Below are positions 8,496 to 19,452 of a stretch of DNA of 64,000 bases, piece after piece. Positions within the stretch are counted from its first letter, which is position 1, and the number at the start of each line of letters is the position of its first letter. A program made the position numbers and the translations under genes. The stretch covers positions 62,001-126,000 of the forward strand of contig CANKZZ010000005.1 of the NCBI GenBank assembly GCA_947488655.1, given 5' to 3'. The notes under the pieces were generated by a model. The model saw nothing but the letters and a program-made list of their open reading frames with translations. It was not told where the DNA came from and searched no databases. Origin of the DNA: an uncultured Psychroserpens sp. Its GTDB lineage: Bacteria; Bacteroidota; Bacteroidia; Flavobacteriales; Flavobacteriaceae.

Positions 8496-9356
8496 TTATA
8501 AGTTTTTTGTGTGGTATTCTACTAAGCCTTCAATTGGTCTCCTCTCAAAATTTCCAACTTTAAATCCTAACTCATCTGCTATTTCTCTAATTTCGGTTTC
8601 TGCATAAAATGCAATTGATCCAGCAAAATGAACAGGTACGGTTTTTAATTCTTCTTTATATTGAAAAATCATATTTGTTGCAAACTGTCTTATCCCATTT
8701 TTTATAAGATTTTTTACGTAGAGAGAATCTTTATTTAAAAACATAAACTCTGCAAAATTTGCTAAATACGCATTAGGGTTGGGTTGTTTATATAAATTAT
8801 ACTTTATATAATCTGCCTCTAAATTAAATTTAGTTTCAAATGCTATTTTAATATCTTCTGGCATTTGATTGTAATAATAGTTTTTTATTAGCTCTTTTCC
8901 GAAGTAATTACCAGAGGCATCATCCATTAAAGTATAACCTAACGAAAGTACTCGTTGATGTAATCTCTCACCATCATAATAGCTACAATTAGAACCAGTA
9001 CCCATTATACAAACTACTGCTGCCTCGTCATCTCTATTAATAGTTGCTCTTACTGCAGCCATCGTATCTTCTTGCACATCTATTTGCGCGTTTATAAAAA
9101 TAGACTCTAGAATAGTGGTAAGTACTAATTTAGGGTTTTCTGTACCACAACCTGCTCCATAGAAAAACACATGAGTAACTTCATGATTAAAAGACATGAG
9201 CTCGTCACTTTTTCTAATAATTTTTTTTAATTTTTTATCTTTTAAAATAGCAGGATTAAGTCCTTTTGTACGAATTTTTTCATGTAGTTGCTTGCCATTG
9301 TTATCTACAACAATCCAATCGCATTTTGTAGAACCACCATCTGTAATTAAAATCAT
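8496..9356 (-). CDS. BadF/BadG/N-acetylglucosamine kinase-family ATPase
   Basis: A 286-residue ASKHA-fold kinase. Phosphate-1 motif ILITDGGSTKCDW is at the N-terminus, followed by the FFYGAGCG strand; the phosphate-2 region is CIMGTGSNCSYYDG with the following LMDDASGNYFGKEL, and the adenosine motif is VHFAGSIAFYAE. This matches the N-acetylglucosamine kinase branch, which phosphorylates amino sugars recovered from cell-wall or chitin turnover; the substrate is inferred. It lies downstream of gap and pfkA on the same strand but behind a terminator, so it is not simply in the glycolytic operon. Confidence 0.85.
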   Translation of the reverse strand: MILITDGGSTKCDWIVVDNNGKQLHEKIRTKGLNPAILKDKKLKKIIRKSDELMSFNHEVTHVFFYGAGCGTENPKLVLTTILESIFINAQIDVQEDTMAAVRATINRDDEAAVVCIMGTGSNCSYYDGERLHQRVLSLGYTLMDDASGNYFGKELIKNYYYNQMPEDIKIAFETKFNLEADYIKYNLYKQPNPNAYLANFAEFMFLNKDSLYVKNLIKNGIRQFATNMIFQYKEELKTVPVHFAGSIAFYAETEIREIADELGFKVGNFERRPIEGLVEYHTKNL

Positions 9357-9371
9357 GAGCTATGTATAAAA

Positions 9372-9405
9372 AATAAGTCTGTAGATTTGAAACTACAGAC
9401 TTATT
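9372..9405 (-). terminator. Terminator of the gap gene
   Basis: A perfect 13-bp stem (AATAAGTCTGTAG / CTACAGACTTATT) is followed on the minus strand by TTTTTTAT. It lies between gap and the downstream kinase. Confidence 0.88.
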
Positions 9406-9417
9406 ATGAATATTTAT

Positions 9418-10446
<1,029 letters not shown>

Positions 10447-10468
10447 TTATTTTTTTTCTTCGGAAATA

Positions 10469-11455
10469 TTACACAGACATGATATCTGAGACTCTTAAGA
10501 GCTCCATATTAATTTCCGATTTTCCTTTTACTGCTTGATCCAATGGCGTAACTGCAATTTTATCATTTAATAAGCCAACCATTAAGTTTGTTTCGCCTTC
10601 TAATAAAGACTCTACTGCCTTAACTCCCATTCTACTCGCAAGAACACGATCAAAACAAGAAGGAGGACCACCACGTTGCATATGCCCTAAAACAGATACA
10701 CGTACATCGTACTCTATCATGTTTTCTTCAACATAATCTTTAAGCTCAAAAACGTTTTTACCAATTTTATCACCTTCAGCAACAATAACTATACTTGATG
10801 ATTTACCAGATTTTTTACTACGACGTAAAGATTCTAATAATCGCTCTAAACCTAAATCTTCTTCTGGTATTAAAATTTCTTCAGCTCCTGCTCCAATTCC
10901 TACATTTAAAGCAATATGACCAGCATCTCTTCCCATAACTTCTACAAAAAATAATCTGTTATGTGAACTTGCTGTATCTCTAATTTTATCTATAGCTTCT
11001 ACTACAGTATTTAATGCAGTATCGTATCCTAGTGTATGTGATGTACCAAAAATATCATTATCAATTGTTCCAGGAATTCCCATTACAGGAAAATCAAATT
11101 CTTTATTAAAAACCATTGCTCCATTAAACGTACCGTCACCACCAATGGCAACAAGGGCATCAATATTAGCATTAACTAGATGTTTATGGGCTTTTTTTCT
11201 TCCTTCGGCAGTTTTAAATTCTAAAGAACGAGCAGATTTTAGTACTGTTCCTCCTTTATTGATGATTCCCTTAACACTACGAGCATCCATAGATTTAAAA
11301 TCGCCCTCAATCATACCTTCATAGCCTCTGTAGATTCCTACACATTCTATATTATGGTATGAGCACGTTCTCACTACAGATCTAATTGCAGCATTCATTC
11401 CTGGAGAATCTCCTCCAGAGGTAAATACACCTATTTTCTTTATCTTTCTTGACAT
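10469..11455 (-). CDS. pfkA: 6-phosphofructokinase, ATP-dependent
   Basis: A 328-residue PfkA of the bacterial single-domain type. The ATP-site Gly motif is FTSGGDSPGMNAAIR (residues 11-25) and GGDGT lies at 105-109. The catalytic PGTIDND (128-134, Asp132) and MGRDAGHIA are also present. It phosphorylates fructose 6-phosphate in the committing step of glycolysis. A Gly follows GGDGT-F-N-G as in ATP-using, not PPi-using, enzymes. It precedes gap and follows the TamB-like gene with a 136-base gap, so it probably has its own promoter. Confidence 0.97.
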   Translation of the reverse strand: MSRKIKKIGVFTSGGDSPGMNAAIRSVVRTCSYHNIECVGIYRGYEGMIEGDFKSMDARSVKGIINKGGTVLKSARSLEFKTAEGRKKAHKHLVNANIDALVAIGGDGTFNGAMVFNKEFDFPVMGIPGTIDNDIFGTSHTLGYDTALNTVVEAIDKIRDTASSHNRLFFVEVMGRDAGHIALNVGIGAGAEEILIPEEDLGLERLLESLRRSKKSGKSSSIVIVAEGDKIGKNVFELKDYVEENMIEYDVRVSVLGHMQRGGPPSCFDRVLASRMGVKAVESLLEGETNLMVGLLNDKIAVTPLDQAVKGKSEINMELLRVSDIMSV

Positions 11456-11591
11456 ATTTTAATGTTTCAAAAAGTAAAGCTAGTAAACAAAAACTATAAT
11501 AAAAATGGAATTGGACTTTATTTAACAGTACTTCAAAAACTCAAACGTTTTCGTTAATAAATAATATTAAATTTGTTAAAAATTGAAGATA

Positions 11592-14500
11592 TTAATTGCT
11601 TTTTAAGTCGTTTTTAGGTTTAATATTTATGAAATCTGGAGTGAGTTTCTCCTCATCTTTTTCCTTTTTCACTTCTTCTGGCTTCTCTTTCTTTTTATTT
11701 TTTCCTGAAAAGATAATTTGTAAAAATTCCTTAAAAGTATCAAACTCCACATTGTAAGTTAAACCAGCACCTTGGGTGTAACCAATTTCTTCACCAAAAT
11801 TTCTAATACTATTTTCTCTATTAAAAAACGTTGCCTTTAAAGTACCATCATCATTTAATAGTACATCTATTTGCACATCTCCAGCAATAACAGTTTGATT
11901 AACTCCACCTATAGGCACACCAACTTTACCATTTATAAGTACACGGTCGCTAATTTTTGTACTTAGAGTTAGTCCTATTTGATCATTAGTTTGATAATCT
12001 GTAGTTACCGCTCCTGCCTCATAATTAAAATTAACCTGTAATTTACTGTCGCCATTAGAAAGGAAACTATTAAACAGCGAATTTACACGATCTGAAATTG
12101 TACCGTAAGCTTGTTGACCTAGACTTACTTCACTAGCAAAAGAGTTTGTAGAGAGTAAAAATAATGCCTGATTTTCTCTACTCTCTTTAGTTTCTAACCT
12201 ATATTCTAATTCTGATTTAATGGTAGATTCTACATTAGGGAAATTAAATGTAAAATCAGGTTCTGGTTGCTCTAACTGACCCGAAAGATTAATTTCTACC
12301 TCTACATCAATACTCCTATTAATTGGTGCATCTAATAAAACCGACGGATTTGCTCGTGTGGCATAAATTGCGGTTAATCCAACTTCGGCTTTTAAAGGAT
12401 CCCCTTCCCAACGTATATAACCATTAGGCTGTACTGTTAATTTTTTTTGTATTAAACCACCATAAGCAAAATTATAGGTTCCTTCAACGATTTGAAAATC
12501 TCCAAACATTTGAAATTTTCCATTGGTATTAATATCAAATAATAAGTTACCATTTCCTTTACCTTGAATGGTACTTCCAGAATTTTTATCAATTACAATT
12601 TCGATATCTGCATACGGGTTTACAAAAAGATTAAATTCTAATTCTAAACCTTTAACCTCTGTATTATTAATTGCCTCACCTCTTAAACGTGCTTCTTTTT
12701 CTTCTGGACTTAAAAAATGAATATATGAGTTATCTCCATAGCTCTCTAAATCGCTTAATGGTATTTTAAAAACAGTACCTTGAGCTGTACTACCATTAAA
12801 TTCTATTTTAAGATTATCGGTTGGTCCAGAGATGTCAGCTTTACCGTTAACAAATGCTGTACCGTAATATAACTCTTCGGCTTCTCCTGTAGAGTCTGTA
12901 TTTAAAACTAATAAACGATCTGTATCTATTTCTAAACCTAATTTCCAATCTGAAAAATTTTGATGAGAGATAAAACCATTTAAAATTGCTTTTGAGAAAA
13001 ACTCAGAGTCTGTTATCTCTACCTCTTGAAAAATAAATCGTTGTGATTCTAATTTTACTTGAGAATCAAAATCAAAACTATAATCAACATTTAAATAAGG
13101 TATAGTCAAACCTGCATTATCCAGCAGTAAGTCTCCATTAAATTGTGGGTCGCTAAGTTTTCCTGTAACTTTAGCTCTACCTGTGACCAAACCTCTAATG
13201 TTGGTTATTACACCTTCTCCAAATGGATCTAAAGGGTCTAATAAGAATTCTTCAAATTTGACATTTAAGTCTATAAGATTTGCATCTAAATCTATAAGTC
13301 CCTTAGCCTCGAAAGATTTTAAATTATCATTTTTAAGAGCCACATCTACCGTATAACTGGTAACAGATTGATTTCCTTTTACGCTTGCGGTTAATTCTCC
13401 TAACTCATAATCGTTTGCCTTAAAGTCACTAATAACCACATTGGATACAGGTAAGTACACGCCATCTTTTTGTAGGATATCTAATTTACCATTAACAAGA
13501 CCTGCTAAAGAAAGACTATCTATTCTTGGTGTTATTTTTTTTAAATCAACATCTGTAAAATCTAACTTTAAATCTTTGTAATTATTACCTGCAATTTCTC
13601 CTGAGAGCTCAATACGTTCGTCAAAATGATTCATGACCATTTCACTAATATCAAAGTTTTTAAAATCTCTGGTAAATGTTATTTTGTTGAGTTTATTTTT
13701 ATCTTCGTTAATTACCCATTTGTTGTCTTTAAACACCACTTCAGACTTTCTAAAACCTATAACAGATTTATTACTTTCGTCAATAGTGTAAAACATACTA
13801 AGATTAAAGTCGTCTGCGTTTTGCTTTCCTCCTTTAAATTCAGATTTAATAAATAAAGTGTCTCGTTGCGTAACGTTAATTAAGCTAAATTTTGATACAT
13901 CGTAATACTTTGTACTAAGCGTATCTATTTCAATATACGTATTAAATAATGGATTGCTGTTATCTATTAATACCGAAATGTCATTTGCAAAATAATCAAG
14001 GATTTTTATTTGAGGAGAATTAAATGTTAGGTTAAATTGTTTCTCATCGGTCTCTATTCGTCCCTTTACAGTGGTATTAGGTCCAAGTTGTAAATCGTGA
14101 TAAAATACTTCTACAATTTTATTATAGATTTTAAAATTAAACTCTACGTATTGGTCTGTTTCAATATTATTAGGGACAAAATTAGTATAGATGCTTCCTA
14201 CCGAGTTCTCAACCAATTTACCAATATCTCTAAATTTAAAATTACCACTCATAGTACCTTGAATGATATCTGGAGAATCTATAGTAAGTATACGTTTATC
14301 ATTTTCAAATTTAGATTCTATTTTAAAATCTTTAAAGTAATACTCGTCGTTATCATTGATATAGGTTGTGTTTTCAAAATTCAAAGTACCAAAAGCATCA
14401 TCAATAGACGCTCCCTTCACAGAAGTAGTAACCTTACCTCTAAATACCGAAATACTGTCTTGTGTTATAAAATTAAGAGCCTTTAAATTGGCATATTCTA

Positions 14501-15998
14501 CATTAGCATTAAAATCAAAAGTATTTACATCTTTTGATAAATCTGCCAATCCATCAAACTGAAATTTGAAATTTTTATCTTTTGACTCTAATAAACCGTT
14601 GAAGATTTGATTTCCTAATTTTCCTGAAACCACAATGTCTTGATAATCATAATCATTATAATCTAAAGTGAAAATTTGACCAGTTACTTGAGTACTTAAA
14701 TTATCTAATGTAAATCCCTTTCCGTCAACATCTAGATTAAATGATGTTGTTTTTACTTTTGGGTCATTTAATAGCACACCTAAATCAAACTCATCAAAAA
14801 CAACATTACCAATGTAACTTGCATTATCTATATCATCAACACGTGTCATTTTCATATCAGACACGATTAGACCCAAATCTGTATTAATATTAATATCTGC
14901 GTCTATTGTAGTATCTGTAATAAACGTTGTACCTATGATGCGAAAGTCTCCAAGCTTAGAAAACACTGTTGGTATAGACTCACCTAGTATATTAGGTAAA
15001 AGAGCTCTTAAATCGTAATAATTTGATGATAGGTTATCAAATCTTCCATTCATAGAAAAGTCTCCAACCTCTCTGCTAAATAAGTTTTTAAAAGTAATAT
15101 CGCCATAAATTTTACTTCTTCCGCTGGCATTTAATTTTAAATTATTAGCAGTTAAATCATTGAGCGTACCAGATAATTCTACATCTAATTTTGCCTTTTG
15201 ATTATTACCAAACTCATTATAAAAAGTATTTAAGTCGTTTAGAAAAACTTCCGAATCTATAAAGTTTGCTGTAACTTTTACCTTGTTTTCAAAATCCCCA
15301 AAATCTTCTCGATTGTAATCAAAACGCACATTTCCGTCGAGATTAGAATTTTCAGTTTTAATACTCAAATCATTAAAACTCATATGGTCTAAAGTGTATT
15401 CAAAATTAGTTACCATATTTTTTACATAGGCACCACGACTGTCTTTAAAATTAAGAGTATTAATACGAGCATCTACATTGCTACCTGCAATTACAAAATT
15501 TGTTGCATTTATATTAAGATCATAAAATTCTAAAACTTTTTGTGTTTCTCTATTTTGATCTATAAGTCTAAAAGTCCCATCGTAGATGGAAACATCACTA
15601 GACGATAATAAAAATGTACTCTTTTCGGTTCTGGGATTATCTTCATCAAATTTGGCTACAAAGACATCTAAATTTGTATTAGACTCTCCTTTGTAAGTTT
15701 TGACATTAAATGTTAAATTCATTATATCAATGTCACCAAAGTTTAAAGTGCCATCAATAATATTTCTATAATTAAGTATTGAAGTGTTTAACTCATTTAT
15801 AGCAATTAATGTATCCTTTTTGTAATCTTCTATATAAATTTCTTTAAGCTCTACATCTCCATTAAACTGGAGGCCTACTTTGCCTATATTTATATTTGTA
15901 CCAAAATCATCATTAATTCTTTTAGTTACATATTTTCCTAAGCTTGTTTGAACTGCTGGAATAGAAAGTATCAACACCAAAATGATGAATAATAGCAA
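11592..15998 (-). CDS. tamB: TamB-domain translocation/assembly module protein
   Basis: A 1468-residue protein with an N-terminal signal anchor, a very long stretch of repeated short beta strands (AsmA/TamB-like), and the conserved C-terminal TamB domain around residues 1050-1430. Landmarks there are GKGNGNLLFDI, EGTYNFAYGGLIQKKL and LSGQLEQPEPDFTFNFP. TamB spans the periplasm with the Omp85 protein TamA and is implicated in lipid transport to, or protein assembly in, the outer membrane. The start is uncertain: TTG at 15998 is the only canonical start, but in-frame coding-like codons (a KR-rich then hydrophobic stretch) continue upstream to a stop at 16056-16058. The gene is divergent from tsaD. 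Confidence 0.9.
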   Translation of the reverse strand: MLLFIILVLILSIPAVQTSLGKYVTKRINDDFGTNINIGKVGLQFNGDVELKEIYIEDYKKDTLIAINELNTSILNYRNIIDGTLNFGDIDIMNLTFNVKTYKGESNTNLDVFVAKFDEDNPRTEKSTFLLSSSDVSIYDGTFRLIDQNRETQKVLEFYDLNINATNFVIAGSNVDARINTLNFKDSRGAYVKNMVTNFEYTLDHMSFNDLSIKTENSNLDGNVRFDYNREDFGDFENKVKVTANFIDSEVFLNDLNTFYNEFGNNQKAKLDVELSGTLNDLTANNLKLNASGRSKIYGDITFKNLFSREVGDFSMNGRFDNLSSNYYDLRALLPNILGESIPTVFSKLGDFRIIGTTFITDTTIDADININTDLGLIVSDMKMTRVDDIDNASYIGNVVFDEFDLGVLLNDPKVKTTSFNLDVDGKGFTLDNLSTQVTGQIFTLDYNDYDYQDIVVSGKLGNQIFNGLLESKDKNFKFQFDGLADLSKDVNTFDFNANVEYANLKALNFITQDSISVFRGKVTTSVKGASIDDAFGTLNFENTTYINDNDEYYFKDFKIESKFENDKRILTIDSPDIIQGTMSGNFKFRDIGKLVENSVGSIYTNFVPNNIETDQYVEFNFKIYNKIVEVFYHDLQLGPNTTVKGRIETDEKQFNLTFNSPQIKILDYFANDISVLIDNSNPLFNTYIEIDTLSTKYYDVSKFSLINVTQRDTLFIKSEFKGGKQNADDFNLSMFYTIDESNKSVIGFRKSEVVFKDNKWVINEDKNKLNKITFTRDFKNFDISEMVMNHFDERIELSGEIAGNNYKDLKLDFTDVDLKKITPRIDSLSLAGLVNGKLDILQKDGVYLPVSNVVISDFKANDYELGELTASVKGNQSVTSYTVDVALKNDNLKSFEAKGLIDLDANLIDLNVKFEEFLLDPLDPFGEGVITNIRGLVTGRAKVTGKLSDPQFNGDLLLDNAGLTIPYLNVDYSFDFDSQVKLESQRFIFQEVEITDSEFFSKAILNGFISHQNFSDWKLGLEIDTDRLLVLNTDSTGEAEELYYGTAFVNGKADISGPTDNLKIEFNGSTAQGTVFKIPLSDLESYGDNSYIHFLSPEEKEARLRGEAINNTEVKGLELEFNLFVNPYADIEIVIDKNSGSTIQGKGNGNLLFDINTNGKFQMFGDFQIVEGTYNFAYGGLIQKKLTVQPNGYIRWEGDPLKAEVGLTAIYATRANPSVLLDAPINRSIDVEVEINLSGQLEQPEPDFTFNFPNVESTIKSELEYRLETKESRENQALFLLSTNSFASEVSLGQQAYGTISDRVNSLFNSFLSNGDSKLQVNFNYEAGAVTTDYQTNDQIGLTLSTKISDRVLINGKVGVPIGGVNQTVIAGDVQIDVLLNDDGTLKATFFNRENSIRNFGEEIGYTQGAGLTYNVEFDTFKEFLQIIFSGKNKKKEKPEEVKKEKDEEKLTPDFINIKPKNDLKSN

Positions 15999-16104
15999 AA
16001 TAATTGCTAAAATTTTGGATAGTATTTTAAGGAATTTTTTGATACGCTTTGAAAGTTATAACTTTGAGCTCAAAATTAACAATTATTGTGCCTAATTTAT
16101 ATTA

Positions 16105-17127
16105 ATGACCTCACAAAATATATATATTCTTGCTATAGAGTCATCGTGTGATGATACTGCTGCTGCTGTAATGCTTAACGGTAAAATTTTAAGCAACATT
16201 GTTGCTAGTCAAAAAATACATGAAGAGTATGGTGGAGTTGTCCCAGAACTTGCTTCGAGAGCGCACCAACAAAACATAGTTCCTGTTGTAGATCAAGCAC
16301 TTAAAAAAGCTGGCGTTCTAAAATCTCAATTAAGTGCAATCGCTTTTACACGAGGTCCTGGTTTGATGGGATCGTTATTAGTTGGTACTTCATTTGCAAA
16401 ATCTTTAGCGTTTGGTTTAGATATTCCTTTAATAGATGTTAATCATATGCAGGCGCATATTTTGGCGCATTTTATTGAAGAAGAACATTTTAAAAAACCA
16501 CCTTTTCCATTCTTGGCAATGACGATTTCTGGTGGACATACCCAAATTGTAAACGTTGATTCTTATTTTGATATGACCGTTATTGGCGAAACCATTGATG
16601 ACGCTGTTGGTGAAGCTTTTGATAAAAGTGGCAAACTTCTAGGCCTTGGTTATCCTGCTGGTCCAGAAATAGATAAACGTGCAAAACTAGGAAATCCTAA
16701 AGCATTTACTTTCACCAAACCTAAGGTAGAAGGGTTAAACTTTAGTTTTTCTGGCTTTAAAACTGCAGTCTTATATTTTATTCAAAAGCAGGTTAAAGAA
16801 AATCCAGCATTTATTGAAGACAACTTAAATGATATTTGTGCTTCTATACAATATACCATTATTGGAATTTTAATTGACAAATTAAAACTAGCCACCAAAC
16901 AAACAGGTATAAAGCATATTGCTATTGGTGGTGGAGTTTCTGCAAATTCAGGCATTAGGCAAGCCTTAAAAGATGGTGAACAAAAATTTGGCTGGACAAC
17001 ATATGTACCAAAGTTTGAATATACTACAGACAATGCTGCAATGATTGCTATTGTAGGATATTTAAAATTTTTAGAAGGTGATTATGCTGCTCAGGATGTG
17101 ATGGCTTCCTCGCGATTAAAGATTTAA
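16105..17127 (+). CDS. tsaD: tRNA N6-adenosine threonylcarbamoyltransferase TsaD
   Basis: A 340-residue ASKHA-fold enzyme of the Kae1/TsaD family. It opens with ILAIESSCDDTAAAV, carries the iron-binding pair His114 and His118 in NHMQAH, and has the nucleotide motifs MTISGGHTQ and HIAIGGGVSANSGIR. It transfers threonylcarbamoyl to A37 of ANN-decoding tRNAs together with TsaB and TsaE; tsaE is also in this window (46358-46822), 30 kb away. The stop overlaps the start of the next gene by one base (TAATG). Confidence 0.98.
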   Translation: MTSQNIYILAIESSCDDTAAAVMLNGKILSNIVASQKIHEEYGGVVPELASRAHQQNIVPVVDQALKKAGVLKSQLSAIAFTRGPGLMGSLLVGTSFAKSLAFGLDIPLIDVNHMQAHILAHFIEEEHFKKPPFPFLAMTISGGHTQIVNVDSYFDMTVIGETIDDAVGEAFDKSGKLLGLGYPAGPEIDKRAKLGNPKAFTFTKPKVEGLNFSFSGFKTAVLYFIQKQVKENPAFIEDNLNDICASIQYTIIGILIDKLKLATKQTGIKHIAIGGGVSANSGIRQALKDGEQKFGWTTYVPKFEYTTDNAAMIAIVGYLKFLEGDYAAQDVMASSRLKI

Positions 17128-17567
17128 TGAAAAAATTTCATCCTCATATTTATTTTTGGCTAACTGCACTTAGCATATTTATAATAAGTGAAATTTCCAT
17201 CTTAAATATAAGTACCGATATTGTTATTAATATTAAAGATACGTATTACGTAATCTCTAGAAGAGTTATAGGTTACCTTTTTGCCAGCTTGTATTTTTTA
17301 ATGGGTTGTGTGTATTGGTTATGTTCTAAACAAAAGATAAATTTAAATATTAATCTCACACGTTTTCATACAATTTCATGTCTAGTATCAGTAGTTGTTT
17401 ATTATAGTTTTCTAGTCTACTACAAATATTTTAAAATCAATACACTCTTAGCACCTTCAAATGAAACTTTTATAAATTTAATTTTAGTCTTTACTACATT
17501 AATTTTACAAGTACACTTCATTTATAATATAGTTACATCTTTAATTGCTCATTATAAGAATAAATAA
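17127..17567 (+). CDS. Four-helix membrane protein with a COX1-like segment
   Basis: A 146-residue integral membrane protein with four predicted helices (about residues 9-27, 47-66, 84-102 and 116-137). It is translationally coupled to tsaD through TAATG. The stretch INIKDTYYVIS followed by a hydrophobic helix resembles the NIHDTYFVVAHFHY signature of cytochrome oxidase subunit I, but the haem-binding and copper-binding histidines are absent, so it is not an oxidase. Small Bacteroidota membrane proteins with this motif exist without a known role. A short hairpin follows before the convergent truA gene. Confidence 0.7.
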   Translation: MKKFHPHIYFWLTALSIFIISEISILNISTDIVINIKDTYYVISRRVIGYLFASLYFLMGCVYWLCSKQKINLNINLTRFHTISCLVSVVVYYSFLVYYKYFKINTLLAPSNETFINLILVFTTLILQVHFIYNIVTSLIAHYKNK

Positions 17568-17676
17568 GACGGTAAAATTGAGTACAACAATTTACCTTGC
17601 TATGAAATTATTTAAGTTGCATTAAAAAGGAGTTATAAAGTAAGAAGTGACATCATTACATTGATTATGCAATTTG

Positions 17677-18459
17677 CTATTCAAACTCCACATTATGTAA
17701 TATTAGGCCAGAAGCTGGTGCAACGTAATCCATCACTTCGGTGCTTTCTGGTTTTAGGGAGTTTTCAATATAAGCCAAATCTATATCTCCTCTACCCAAT
17801 TTTATGAGCGTTCCCATCATAAGTCTAATTTGGTTACGTCCAAATCCTTTTCCTTTAACAATAAGTGTGTAGGTTTTCTTCGGAAAGAAATTAGCAGTAA
17901 ATAATGTGTTTTCAACCAATTTACAACTCTCAACTGTTCTCGTGTATAAACCTTTATCTGTGGCTCTAAAACAATACGGTTTAAAGTTATGAGTACCTTC
18001 AAATACTTGTGCGCCTTGTTTCATGATTTCAATATCTAAATCGTCAAGAATAGTTGTCATTAACGGTGCGCAAAAGGGATGGCATTTATTTCCGAAGGTA
18101 AACAAATACACATATTCTTTTATTTTAGAATGTTGTATTATATTAAACTCTGCTTCAACTTCTTCTATGGATAATGCCCTTATATCTTGCGGAAGATTAT
18201 GATTAAATAAGGCTAAAAACTCGGTTTCATCTTCAATTTTCTCATAAACAAATAGCTCAAAAGCACTCTCATTTGCAGAGACCATCGCATCTGTACGTCC
18301 AGAACCTAAGGTTTTAAATGGTTTACCATCAAGTATAAAATTAAAGGTTCTATCAATCATTAAATGTACCGTTTTTAACTTTGGCTGCTTTTGCCAACCA
18401 TGAAAACGATAACCCAAATATTGAATTTTAATTAAATAGTAATAACGTTTATTAAACAT
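17677..18459 (-). CDS. truA: tRNA pseudouridine synthase A family protein
   Basis: A 260-residue TruA-family enzyme. The catalytic Asp57 lies in LGSGRTDAMVSA, and the N-terminal strand YLIKIQYLGYRFHGWQ is typical. The C-terminal FGRNQIRLMMGTLIKLGRGD matches the conserved RNA-binding and dimer region. TruA converts uridines 38-40 of the tRNA anticodon arm to pseudouridine. The sequence is somewhat divergent (CFRATDKG region, K-rich linker), so a paralogue acting on other sites is possible. It is convergent with the tsaD-coupled gene and divergent from the LytTR gene. Confidence 0.9.
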   Translation of the reverse strand: MFNKRYYYLIKIQYLGYRFHGWQKQPKLKTVHLMIDRTFNFILDGKPFKTLGSGRTDAMVSANESAFELFVYEKIEDETEFLALFNHNLPQDIRALSIEEVEAEFNIIQHSKIKEYVYLFTFGNKCHPFCAPLMTTILDDLDIEIMKQGAQVFEGTHNFKPYCFRATDKGLYTRTVESCKLVENTLFTANFFPKKTYTLIVKGKGFGRNQIRLMMGTLIKLGRGDIDLAYIENSLKPESTEVMDYVAPASGLILHNVEFE

Positions 18460-18559
18460 GTAAGCAAGAACGCTATTTTATGAGTTTTTACAAAATAATT
18501 AAACGCATTGTTATTGCTAATTCTCATTGATGTTATATTTTTAAGCATAAAATTTACTT

Positions 18560-19357
18560 GTGACAAAAAAATATCCTTTTGATCCATCAATAAAACATCA
18601 TCTTCTTATCGCTTTAGGTTTAGCTGTATGGATTTTTATGTTCTTATTTTTTACAGAACCCTTAGATGTAAGTGATCTTAATACCACAGAGAAACTCACT
18701 TATTTACCTGGTTACGGTGTTATTGGAGCAGGATTATATTTGCTAGTTTTACCATTTCAGAATTGGTTATTTAAAAGAAATTCTACCCAATGGTTTTTAA
18801 TTAATGAAATTACATTACTATTAGTTTTTAGCATTTTTTCTATCGTTGTTATTCGTTTTTACTATCTCATTATTATAGTAGATTGGCATCCTAATCGTTA
18901 TGATTTTTGGTACCATTTAAAATCGATACTATTACCTGCACTCTTAACAATTTTACCAATTTTAATAATTGGTCGTTATGCTTTTGGCAAATACAAAAAC
19001 AAAAAACTCGAACAGCAAAAAATTGAAATACAAGGTGAAGGTAATTATGAGAGCTTACGGTTATTGCAAGATGATTTAATTTGCATACAGTCATCAGATA
19101 ATTATATAGAGGTTTTTTATCTTGATGGGATTACGCTTAAAAAAAGTATAATTAGAAATACACTTTCTAAAGTTTCAGAAACGTTCCCACAATTTCTTAG
19201 AACTCATCGTAGTTTTATTGTCAATCCGTTTCATTTTCAATCTTGGAAAACCGAAAAAGGAAAGCATTTTTTAACCCTTTCACAAAGTCTAGAGATACCT
19301 GTGTCAAAAACTTACATAGATAATATAAAAAGCAAATTACATTTTACCACAGACTAG
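18560..19357 (+). CDS. Membrane-anchored LytTR-family DNA-binding regulator
   Basis: A 265-residue protein starting at GTG (no ATG is available in frame). Four transmembrane helices occupy about residues 16-36, 51-68, 80-106 and 122-142. They are followed by a short linker and a LytTR domain (about residues 165-262), with CIQSSDNYIEVFYLDG, LRTHRSFIVN and the final IPVSKTYIDNIKS. LytTR domains bind direct repeats upstream of target genes. Here there is no receiver domain and no adjacent histidine kinase, so the signal is probably sensed through the membrane part; this architecture is common in Bacteroidota. Confidence 0.9.
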   Translation: MTKKYPFDPSIKHHLLIALGLAVWIFMFLFFTEPLDVSDLNTTEKLTYLPGYGVIGAGLYLLVLPFQNWLFKRNSTQWFLINEITLLLVFSIFSIVVIRFYYLIIIVDWHPNRYDFWYHLKSILLPALLTILPILIIGRYAFGKYKNKKLEQQKIEIQGEGNYESLRLLQDDLICIQSSDNYIEVFYLDGITLKKSIIRNTLSKVSETFPQFLRTHRSFIVNPFHFQSWKTEKGKHFLTLSQSLEIPVSKTYIDNIKSKLHFTTD

Positions 19358-19410
19358 ATGCATTTCGCCCCAAACACCCATTATTATTAAGTTTAAAGCA
19401 ACTTAGCTTA

Positions 19411-19418
19411 TACATTTG
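19411..19418 (+). promoter_or_regulatory. Candidate Bacteroidota -7 element (TACATTTG)
   Basis: TACATTTG is an exact TAnnTTTG match 34 bases before the ATG of the TIKI/EreA-like gene, in the 95-base gap after the LytTR gene. No strong -33 TTG is seen. Confidence 0.5.
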
Positions 19419-19452
19419 TTTTCAGAAAGTTTAACCACAAAACACAAACATT

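Noticed and set aside
13626-14562. Several antisense ORFs over the TamB-like gene
   Set aside because: Shadow frames of a long coding region, no promoter or domain.
17568-17676. Hairpin GGTAAAATTG/CAATTTACC after the tsaD-coupled gene as terminator
   Set aside because: It has a bulge and no T tract; evidence too weak to list.
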